Shown here: positions 31,095 through 36,633 of the stretch, piece after piece
Layout of the letters: every line of letters begins with the position of its first letter
Position numbering within the stretch: position 1 is the first letter of the stretch
Origin: a virus
Virus record (IMG/VR): IMGVR_UViG_3300009172_000019
Location: 1 to 36,633 of that record
Length of the DNA stretch: 36,633 bases
Reading direction: 5' to 3' (one strand)
Notes under the pieces: model-generated
What the model was told of the DNA's origin: nothing
What the model saw: only the letters and a program-made list of their open reading frames with translations
Databases searched by the model: none
Program-made: the position numbers and the translations under genes

Positions 31095-31370
31095 CTAGTT
31101 AAATGCAATCAACATTAACAACAGACTATTCAATGAGAATCCTATTGCATTTGATACGATATACAATGTATCCTTAGCATATATTGCTCTTATAAGGAAT
31201 AGAAACAATCCTAACCATACGAGGAATATAAAGTTCAATGGTGGTAGATCAGTTGACCAACCCATTAATACTGATACTGATGTAGGAGCAGTCGCACCAT
31301 GAATAAGTATCATACCTATCCACCCACAAGCCTCACTCATCTTGTTTGATTTAATCTTTTTAGTTTTCAT
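31095..31370 (-). CDS. Three-helix membrane protein (half-transporter-like)
   Basis: About 91 residues from MKTKKIKSNKMSEACGWIGM. A longer frame exists upstream but includes the promoter, so this ATG with its AAAGGAT site is used. Helices: GWIGMILIHGATAPTSVSVL, LNFIFLVWLGLFLFLIRAIY and LYIVSNAIGFSLNSLLLMLI. The pattern of three helices with a conserved N in the last one (SNAIGF.LN) recalls SemiSWEET/PQ-loop half-transporters, though the PQ motif is not seen. It is a single-gene unit with its own promoter. Substrate and function are unknown. Confidence 0.76.
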   Translation of the reverse strand: MKTKKIKSNKMSEACGWIGMILIHGATAPTSVSVLMGWSTDLPPLNFIFLVWLGLFLFLIRAIYAKDTLYIVSNAIGFSLNSLLLMLIAFN

Positions 31371-31401
31371 AATAAATCCTTTCTTTCTCAATTTATACCT
31401 T

Positions 31402-31430
31402 ATTATACCAAGTATTAATCGAAAAGTCAA
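31402..31430 (-). promoter_or_regulatory. Sigma70-type early promoter for the membrane protein gene
   Basis: On the minus strand: TTGACT (31425-31430), a 17-bp spacer ending TGG (TGn extended -10) and TATAAT (31402-31407). The start codon is about 32 bases downstream. Confidence 0.84.
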
Positions 31431-31436
31431 GGGCCC

Positions 31437-31470
31437 TTCTGTAATCGTTGCTGACTATACGTTACAGAGA
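31437..31470 (-). repeat. 34-bp promoter-upstream repeat with small stem, copy 2
   Basis: Second copy of the element at 31003-31036, again placed directly upstream of a -35 box. The stem halves are CTGTAA (31439-31444) and TTACAG (31462-31467). A further shared 13-mer, GCGAATCACCCTA, lies farther upstream at both loci (31076-31088 and 31509-31521). Confidence 0.85.
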
Positions 31471-31478
31471 ATATGAAT

Positions 31479-31604
31479 TTATGATGTTTTGTTGTTTATG
31501 AAAGAGTTGCGAATCACCCTAGACCTACAGTGTAAAATCCACAGTGCCTTGTTTATCTTATGTTGTTTGATTAATTTCTCTAATTGGTAAATTATCGTAT
31601 TCAT
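31479..31604 (-). CDS. Small basic protein, 41 residues
   Basis: The gene encodes MNTIIYQLEKLIKQHKINKA then LWILHCRSRVIRNSFINNK. An AAAGGAG ribosome-binding site lies eight bases ahead of this ATG and decides it over an in-frame ATG 29 codons upstream. It has no recognised motif. A CATAAATA box at 31693-31700 is a weak late-promoter candidate. Size and lack of similarity leave it tentative. Confidence 0.5.
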   Translation of the reverse strand: MNTIIYQLEKLIKQHKINKALWILHCRSRVIRNSFINNKTS

Positions 31605-31716
31605 ATCTCTACTCCTTTCGTTACCAAAAGTTTTGAGCGTTCCTTCAGCGATATGCCTACTTCCGTCTGTACGAATAGATGAACGATACAATTATTTATG
31701 TATTATCCGCTTGATA

Positions 31717-32379
31717 TTATCGGCGCTTAAGTTCTAATTCTCTTGCAATCCATGCTTTACCCCTAGTATTTCTTAGTTTCTGTCTAGTTAATGCACGAAC
31801 TCTTTTGATTGCTTGACCCATAATATCCTCATCTTTACTATTGTTATCTACAATAACAAAGTTGCCCCTAAAGAAGTTTTGAAACCTACCTATGTTTTTT
31901 TGTACATTGTTCCATGAAGTGGTTACAATAGATGTTGGTACACTTCTTGATCTTTCTGCATTTCTTTGTAGTGCAACATCAAGAGATGTATTGACAAATA
32001 TCATAAATGTATCGTATCCTAGAGTCTCTAGTGTCCTTGCCTGTCCAGAGATTTTATCATAATCGTGTCCAGTTCCGTCAATCACAAGTCCTAGTCTACC
32101 TTCTACATAGTTATCTTGTCTCTTCTTAGTGATTTCTTTTGATCTATCTCTAATTTTATCTCTAGGTTCTGCTTCTCTATCAGGCATTTTTAGAGAAAGG
32201 CCAGCGTCTTTGAGTTTTTTCTCAAAAACCTCGTCTGAATTTACAACCTTTAAACCCATACCACCAGTGGTTCTTTTTACAACATAAGATTTACCACTAC
32301 CTGGCCCTCCTGCTAAAAAGAATGCTTTAAGTATATTGGGATCGTAAACTCCTTCTTGTAGTTCTTTGTATGATTTCAT
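31717..32379 (-). CDS. P-loop kinase (zeta-toxin / polynucleotide-kinase-like)
   Basis: About 220 residues from MKSYKELQEGVYDPNILKAF. Walker A is FLAGGPGSGKSY (about residues 22-32), followed by LKVVNSDEVFEKKL, a basic helical region (DRSKEITKKRQDNY), GLVIDGTGHDYDKI (Walker B-like) and a lid-like RNAERSRSVPTSIV. The layout resembles zeta-toxin and polynucleotide-kinase P-loop ATPases. I recall this kind of gene beside tail genes in marine T4-like phages. It may phosphorylate a nucleotide, nucleic acid or sugar. It overlaps a small frame upstream (32327-32500) by about 50 bases. A GATAAATA box (32409-32416) could be a variant late promoter. Confidence 0.82.
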   Translation of the reverse strand: MKSYKELQEGVYDPNILKAFFLAGGPGSGKSYVVKRTTGGMGLKVVNSDEVFEKKLKDAGLSLKMPDREAEPRDKIRDRSKEITKKRQDNYVEGRLGLVIDGTGHDYDKISGQARTLETLGYDTFMIFVNTSLDVALQRNAERSRSVPTSIVTTSWNNVQKNIGRFQNFFRGNFVIVDNNSKDEDIMGQAIKRVRALTRQKLRNTRGKAWIARELELKRR

Positions 32380-32500
32380 GTTTAACCCTATCAATAGTTT
32401 TCAGCTGATATTTATCTTCTTCTGAAAGTGGTTCAAGTGTTCTGTCTCTATTTAAGAATTTGGATCTGTTTCTCATATTGGCTCTTGTCTTTACGTTCAT
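32327..32500 (-). CDS. Small basic protein, 57 residues, overlapping the kinase
   Basis: The frame encodes MNVKTRANMRNRSKFLNRDR, TLEPLSEEDKYQLKTIDRVK and a basic end (IIQRTTRRSLRSQYT). A GAGGGA site lies nine bases before the ATG. It covers the gap between the hub gene and the kinase, then overlaps the kinase by about 50 bases in another frame. The acidic middle and basic ends look protein-like, but the long overlap leaves doubt. Confidence 0.45.
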   Translation of the reverse strand: MNVKTRANMRNRSKFLNRDRTLEPLSEEDKYQLKTIDRVKHEIIQRTTRRSLRSQYT

Positions 32501-32564
32501 GAGTATTTCCCTCTTTTTCTATTATGATTGAAGCATAACAAATGTACTATTGAATCCCCCCCTT

Positions 32565-33995
32565 CTAAGTGTAAAATTGATTATTAATCAAACCTTGAGT
32601 GCCTGTCTCAAAATCATCTACTTCACCTACAATTTTTATAGGTGATTCAAATGAGTCTTTTGCAAGTCTCATTAGGATTGAGTGACTATTTGACATGTTT
32701 GAAAAAGTGTGTCGTAATGTAGTTACTAAGTATCTACCTTTGTAATATGGATTAATCTCTTCGCCTGTATGGTTTCTACCTTGAATAGGCATGTCAAACT
32801 CTACAATATCTCCACACGAAAGGTGGCTTTGTCCAATTATCTGTAAATTGACAGAAGCACCTTGGTTCAGTTCTATAATCTTAGAACGTCTTGCTAAAGT
32901 AGAATCGTGAGATCTGTCGTTAGAGTACAAGAAACCCTCTCCATATTTAGCACCCTCTTTAATGTAGGATGCATCTATATTTATATCTTTTGGACTCGCT
33001 GAAATGGGTGTAAGTTTAATACTTGCCTCTGGAAAATCACTTATTTTATTATCCCCATCAACCAATGAATCTGGATATATTGGATTATCATTAGAAGTTG
33101 CATCAAAATTAATTCTCTTGTGTTTCTTAAAATCCTCAAGGTAATTGAATGTTTGTTTGTTATATTTTTTCTGAAATATGTCATGTTGTAGTAGTGTACT
33201 TGCCATCATACCATTTCTATAAGCAGTTACAGTATCAGAAATTGCACCTTGTTCAAAACTAGTAACTCTTTTTAGTTCTTTTTCGATATTAGGTGATTTA
33301 GCATTATCATCCTTACTTTGAGTACCGGCCTCAGCAGCAAAAAATGATTGTTTGCTATCTTGAGAATACATACTCTGTAGACTTCTAAAATGTATACCTT
33401 TAGTATTTTCATAGAACACATAGTGTGGGGAATTACCTTCTTCGGATATTGCTTCAGCAGCAAGTCTCTGTAGAAATTCATAAGGTCTTTGATTGGGAAC
33501 TATTACATTTCTATTACCCATAGATGGTTCAATAAAAAGGTCTCTTTTTGTTCTTACTTCATTCCTCAATATTTTTTCTGCAATCTCTGAACATGTTCCA
33601 GTGTATGCATTAGATACTCTCATCCTATGGTTTCTTAGTGCATCCTTTGTTATAACAGATATTTCTACAAGATTTGCCTTACCACCCATCTCTTGTTTAG
33701 TACCTATTCTATATACTATAAGTGGTGAGTTCGTAAAGTCAATATTCTGTCCTTTACCATCAAGCCCTGGCGTAGAGATTTTAAGTGTAATATAGTCATG
33801 TCCAGTAATAGGTAGATTTAAGTCTAGAGCATTTGTATCGTTGATTGTGATACTTCCAGACATTTGTTTTTCAAAAATGTTCTCAAACAAATCTACAGTA
33901 ATAAGTAACTTACTTATATCAGTTACATTACCACTAGCAGTATGTAACTTAGCCTCTTCAACTTTAAACTCACCAGCAAAATTAATTCCAGCCAT
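32565..33995 (-). CDS. 27: Baseplate hub protein, gp27-like
   Basis: This 476-residue protein has an N-terminal beta domain (ISKLLITVDLFENIFEKQMSG, SITINDTNALDLNLPITGHD) and then NVIVPNQRPYEFLQRLAAEAI, the pattern found in the gp27/gpD/VgrG hub fold. A C-terminal GDIVEFDMPI and YKGRYLVTTLRHTFS look like the second hub barrel. T4 gp27 is 391 residues. In T4 it forms a trimer that joins the tube to the gp5 spike; gp5 here lies at 10.7-12.0 kb. It starts one base before the end of gp53 and shares the late cluster gp48-HesB-gp53-hub. The name rests on motif and context rather than on clear full-length similarity. Confidence 0.65.
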   Translation of the reverse strand: MAGINFAGEFKVEEAKLHTASGNVTDISKLLITVDLFENIFEKQMSGSITINDTNALDLNLPITGHDYITLKISTPGLDGKGQNIDFTNSPLIVYRIGTKQEMGGKANLVEISVITKDALRNHRMRVSNAYTGTCSEIAEKILRNEVRTKRDLFIEPSMGNRNVIVPNQRPYEFLQRLAAEAISEEGNSPHYVFYENTKGIHFRSLQSMYSQDSKQSFFAAEAGTQSKDDNAKSPNIEKELKRVTSFEQGAISDTVTAYRNGMMASTLLQHDIFQKKYNKQTFNYLEDFKKHKRINFDATSNDNPIYPDSLVDGDNKISDFPEASIKLTPISASPKDINIDASYIKEGAKYGEGFLYSNDRSHDSTLARRSKIIELNQGASVNLQIIGQSHLSCGDIVEFDMPIQGRNHTGEEINPYYKGRYLVTTLRHTFSNMSNSHSILMRLAKDSFESPIKIVGEVDDFETGTQGLINNQFYT

Positions 33996-34519
33996 TATAT
34001 CACCGACTCACTTATTCTTGTTTTAAATTCATCTACAAAGTCTGGAACAAATTTAGGGTCGAGTAATCTAATACTACGTTTAGTGTCTTGTTTCTTTTCT
34101 TCATATTCAAAGTTAGTTATAGGTGTTGCATTAGGATATGTATCTAAATCATTTACCTCTATGTTTACTGTTGTTTTGCCAGATGTTTGTGCTATTTCAT
34201 AATGGTGTATAGAGTTTGGGTTTACATACTTATCTTTTACATATGCTTGGAATTGTGGGGTAGTCATAGGCCATCCATGATATCTATCTGTAATATTGTT
34301 CATCAATAAAATAACCCAATGTAACTCTGGATCATCGTAAAACTTATCAGCAAGAATTTCTGGTGAATCACCCTCTTTGATATCATATGTATCAAACATT
34401 GCAGAGTTAGTGGATACTTTTGACCTTATGGCAACTCTTCTCAAAAGATTAGTCACATCTTTTAAATTACCATTACCTTCATTGTCATAGGGTATTACTG
34501 GAAATGAATTAAAATACAT
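33995..34519 (-). CDS. 53: Baseplate wedge protein gp53
   Basis: This 174-residue protein is close to T4 gp53 (196). Key stretches are MYFNSFPVIPYD, VTNLLRRVAIRSKV, YDIKEGDSPEILADKFYDDP and LHWVILLMNNITDRYHGWPM, which contain the LysM-like and WVILL.N signature of gp53. The protein clamps adjacent wedges at the centre of the baseplate. It lies nine bases after the Fe-S carrier gene and overlaps the hub gene start by one base. It is complete. Confidence 0.92.
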   Translation of the reverse strand: MYFNSFPVIPYDNEGNGNLKDVTNLLRRVAIRSKVSTNSAMFDTYDIKEGDSPEILADKFYDDPELHWVILLMNNITDRYHGWPMTTPQFQAYVKDKYVNPNSIHHYEIAQTSGKTTVNIEVNDLDTYPNATPITNFEYEEKKQDTKRSIRLLDPKFVPDFVDEFKTRISESVI

Positions 34520-34527
34520 CTTCTCTC

Positions 34528-34833
34528 CTAAACTGCAAAACTCTCACCACATCCACACGATGCAGTAGCATTTGGGTTAATAACTTTTAAATAAGAACCA
34601 CCTAACTCTTTTACATAATCTACTGTACAACCTATAACATACATTTCTGCTATAGGGTCTAGAACTAGTAAATCATCAATAGGTTTACCCCATTTGACAT
34701 CAGGCCAGTTTTTCTTAAAATCCCAGACATATTGAAATCCAGAACAACCACCCCCATTAACACCTAAAGTGATGTGGTCATTTTCTTTAATACTAGTGAG
34801 ATATTCTTTTGCATTATCTGTAAGTGTAACCAT
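34528..34833 (-). CDS. A-type Fe-S cluster carrier (IscA/HesB family)
   Basis: This 101-residue protein has the three family cysteines: C30 in GGGCSGFQY and C93/C95 in TASCGCGESF. The length and beta pattern (ITLGVNGGGC, LLVLDPIAEMYVIGCTVDYV) are normal for the family. An extra C69 is present. A-type carriers receive and pass on 2Fe-2S or 4Fe-4S clusters. The gene sits between gp48 and gp53 with two- and eight-base gaps, so it should be made late with the baseplate. It could supply clusters to a virion protein, to the phage radical SAM enzymes, or to the host. Homologues in marine T4-like phages are known to me. Confidence 0.93.
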   Translation of the reverse strand: MVTLTDNAKEYLTSIKENDHITLGVNGGGCSGFQYVWDFKKNWPDVKWGKPIDDLLVLDPIAEMYVIGCTVDYVKELGGSYLKVINPNATASCGCGESFAV

Positions 34834-34835
34834 AA

Positions 34836-36053
34836 TTAGAATCCTTCGTGTACTCTTTCTCTGGTGATAAGTTCTAGTTCTCTAAAACTCAATGTTATGC
34901 TGGTCTCCACTGGTGGAGCACCATCTTCTTTTGCAGTAAATGTTTTATATCTACTTCCACCTTGTGATACTTGTAAATCTTCTAATACGCATGTAGATAT
35001 CTTATGTAGGTAATCATTCTCTTTACCATTATACATATACTCTATATCAAATGTATTAGGCATTATCATCTCTCGCCCATTTCTAACACCATCTTTAAAC
35101 TCTGGTAACATGTTTGATTTAAAAGCAAATATAATTTTGCGTATTTCTTCTGATTCTTTGTCGTTTCTTGGTATCATCTTGAATGTATACTGAAAGGCTC
35201 TTTTATCAATACCTTTAAATGCAAGTTCCATTCTGTCTGATTGAATAAATCCTTGAGCAATCTCAAATGCTTCTGTTGCACCACCCATACCAGGCAATGC
35301 ACCTACCATTGAAAGTATAGTACCCTTTACACCCTCTTTTAATGCTTGTCCACCTCTATTAATCGCCGTTTTCATAGAACTTTCAGCACCCCTTCCAGCC
35401 ATAACAGAAGAATATACATCCATTGCGGCTGCAGTTCCACCACCAATTGGAGTATCGGAATACTGTGATTTATATGATACTTGTACTTGTGGAGGCATGT
35501 ACAATGCAATTGCTGTATCTAATCTTGTTGTTGGTGGTCTCTTTAAAAATACTGTAGAACCAGAAGTTTTTTTTGCACCGACACGGCTTGTCGCTGGTTT
35601 GATGTTAGTGTTTCGGTTTGGAGGCCCACCAGCAAGTGGGATATCAGCGTGTACTTGTTTCTGTACTTCGTTTGATTGTTTTGTATCAGTCTTGCCAGAA
35701 CCATCTGGTAGCATTTCTTTAATGTATTTTGGAATATTTCTACTCTTCTCTTCTCTCTTCATTTGGGCTGAACCAGATTCTGGCGTTCCAAATTTCAATT
35801 TAGCGTTTGACTGTTGATTGACATAAAAGATCATGTAATGTCCATGATTACCCAATCCAGGCGCTGCTGTAACATCTATCGGAAATGCATACATCTTCGG
35901 TGATTTCGCTTTTCGGTTTAGTCCAGCGAAATCAGAGCTATCCCCACCTCTACCAGATATAATACCAGCAAGGCCTGGTAAGTTGCCAGATACTTTTCTT
36001 AATGTTTTTTTGAGCGTTGAAACTGCTCTTGATCTACTAAAATCTATTGCCAT
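34836..36053 (-). CDS. 48: Baseplate tail-tube cap protein gp48-like
   Basis: This 405-residue protein (T4 gp48: 364) has a C-terminus SITLSFRELELITRERVHEGF-like ending comparable to the LEITMREIITLNR...GTF ending of T4 gp48. The region FQYTFKMIPRNDKESEEIRK resembles the FTWDLTPRSTEDL part of the T4 protein. The N-terminus is basic and Gly/Ser-rich (MAIDFSRSRAVSTLKKTL). gp48 and the related gp54 cap the hub and start tube polymerisation, so gp54 is the alternative call. The gene begins a late unit with the Fe-S carrier, gp53 and the hub, behind the late promoter at 36086-36093. Confidence 0.78.
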   Translation of the reverse strand: MAIDFSRSRAVSTLKKTLRKVSGNLPGLAGIISGRGGDSSDFAGLNRKAKSPKMYAFPIDVTAAPGLGNHGHYMIFYVNQQSNAKLKFGTPESGSAQMKREEKSRNIPKYIKEMLPDGSGKTDTKQSNEVQKQVHADIPLAGGPPNRNTNIKPATSRVGAKKTSGSTVFLKRPPTTRLDTAIALYMPPQVQVSYKSQYSDTPIGGGTAAAMDVYSSVMAGRGAESSMKTAINRGGQALKEGVKGTILSMVGALPGMGGATEAFEIAQGFIQSDRMELAFKGIDKRAFQYTFKMIPRNDKESEEIRKIIFAFKSNMLPEFKDGVRNGREMIMPNTFDIEYMYNGKENDYLHKISTCVLEDLQVSQGGSRYKTFTAKEDGAPPVETSITLSFRELELITRERVHEGF

Positions 36054-36085
36054 GTCTACCCCTAAATAGTTCGGAAGGTTATAAC

Positions 36086-36093
36086 TATTTATA
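36086..36093 (-). promoter_or_regulatory. T4-type late promoter for gp48 unit
   Basis: A perfect TATAAATA on the minus strand lies 33 bases before the gp48 start and directly beside the ATG of the divergent gp4 gene. On the plus strand a weaker box (CCTAAATA, 36061-36068) could serve gp4. Confidence 0.75.
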
Positions 36094-36540
36094 ATGGCTT
36101 ACAAAGGAAAATACCAACTAAAGAACACTCACAAGTATATTGGCAATCCTATGAATGTGGTATACCGTTCCCTTTGGGAGCGTAAGTTCATGGTATATGC
36201 TGATAATAGTAATAACATTCTAGAATGGGGAAGTGAAGAACACATAATTCCCTATGTATCTCCGTGGGATGGAAGGAAACATAGATATTTTCCAGATTTC
36301 TACATTAAGGCAAAACAAACAGATGGTTCTATTAAGAAGTTTATTATTGAAATTAAACCAAAAAACCAGTGTAGTCCACCAGAAAAGAAACCTGCTCGGA
36401 AGACAAAAGCATGGTATAATAAGGTAAAAACATGGGGTATTAATCAGGCAAAATGGCGTTATGCAAATGAGTATTGTCTGGATAGGAATTGGGAATTTAA
36501 AATACTAACAGAAGAACATCTAGGAATAAGGTATAAATAG
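36094..36540 (+). CDS. 4: Head completion protein gp4 (nuclease fold)
   Basis: This 148-residue protein matches T4 gp4 (150) over its length: MAYKGKYQLKNTHKYIGNP, YRSLWERKFMVY, ILEWGSEEHIIPY, RKHRYFPDFYIK, KFIIEIKPK and YANEYCLDRNWEFKILTEE. The PD-x(n)-ExK arrangement (D68, E86, K88) is that of PD-(D/E)xK nucleases. In T4 gp4 finishes DNA-filled heads so that tails can join, possibly by trimming the packaged DNA end. It is the first plus-strand gene, divergent from gp48. A GGAAGG stretch is farther from the ATG than usual. Confidence 0.95.
   Translation: MAYKGKYQLKNTHKYIGNPMNVVYRSLWERKFMVYADNSNNILEWGSEEHIIPYVSPWDGRKHRYFPDFYIKAKQTDGSIKKFIIEIKPKNQCSPPEKKPARKTKAWYNKVKTWGINQAKWRYANEYCLDRNWEFKILTEEHLGIRYK
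36532..36539 (+). promoter_or_regulatory. TATAAATA box at the end of gp4
   Basis: A perfect late-promoter octamer on the plus strand lies in the last codons of gp4. Transcription would start at or just after the ATG of the next gene (36545), so either that message is leaderless, the true start is downstream, or the box is not used. Confidence 0.45.
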
Positions 36541-36544
36541 TAGT

Positions 36545-36633
36545 ATGTATGAGTATAAATGTAAAATATTAAGAGTTGTAGATGGCGACACAGTAGATGT
36601 TGACATTGATTTAGGTTTCGGTATGTGGATGCA
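36545..36633 (+). CDS. Staphylococcal-nuclease-like (thermonuclease) protein, 3' end outside window
   Basis: The first 29 codons are seen: MYEYKCKILRVVDGDTVDVD then IDLGFGMWM. VVDGDTVDV is the hallmark first motif of the SNase/TNase family, where the Asp residues help bind calcium. Such small nucleases are common in T4-like marine phages. It starts four bases after gp4, probably on the same transcript. The catalytic Arg/Glu residues lie beyond the window, so activity cannot be judged. Confidence 0.82.
   Translation, partial: MYEYKCKILRVVDGDTVDVDIDLGFGMWM

Overview
The window is part of the genome of a tailed double-stranded DNA phage, a T4-like marine myovirus. The evidence is a run of T4-type baseplate genes (gp4, gp48, gp53, a gp27-like hub, gp5, gp25, gp6, gp7, gp8), T4-type late promoters (TATAAATA) in front of several of them, and many small genes of kinds I associate with T4-like phages of marine cyanobacteria, SAR11 and related hosts. 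The DNA is AT-rich. I saw no photosynthesis gene, tRNA or integrase, so the host cannot be named; the host-type sigma70 promoters only show that it is a bacterium. Almost everything is on the minus strand; only the last two genes (gp4 and a cut nuclease gene) are on the plus strand. Family names are from memory and reading, not from database searches.

Layout, left to right (transcription runs right to left). 1-12063: baseplate and tail block, with a DUF4815 structural protein (cut by the window edge), gp8, a giant gp7, gp6, gp25 and a gp5-type spike without lysozyme domain. 12059-13660: small late genes, one with a signal peptide and one with a C-terminal membrane anchor. 13712-17580: an early-promoter transcription unit of eleven tightly coupled genes, including a radical SAM/SPASM enzyme, a 2OG-Fe(II) oxygenase, a methyltransferase and several tiny membrane proteins. 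17600-18374: one small gene and a gene-poor stretch holding three strong promoters and a 10-bp inverted repeat that could close a small non-coding RNA. 18375-20695: a sugar-nucleotide epimerase/reductase and six small genes. 20730-29749: a 9-kb operon of thirteen genes with mostly overlapping starts and stops: three radical SAM enzymes (two with a twitch-type cluster domain in front of the core), three pentapeptide-repeat proteins sharing a C-terminal domain, a prolyl-4-hydroxylase-like oxygenase, a methyltransferase, ThyX and small proteins. 29911-31604: small unknown early genes. 31717-36053: P-loop kinase, gp27-like hub, gp53, an IscA/HesB-type Fe-S carrier and gp48. 36094-end: gp4 and a staphylococcal-nuclease-like gene.

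The most unusual content is the 20.7-29.7 kb operon. Radical SAM enzymes, a hydroxylase and a methyltransferase are translationally coupled to repetitive beta-helix proteins. I read it as a possible phage-encoded post-translational modification system, with the pentapeptide-repeat proteins as substrates or scaffolds. A fourth radical SAM enzyme with its own 2OG oxygenase and methyltransferase lies in the next unit, and the phage carries its own Fe-S carrier gene. The function is inference. Eight sigma70-type promoters with an invariant 17-bp spacer drive the accessory units, and TATAAATA late promoters drive the virion units.
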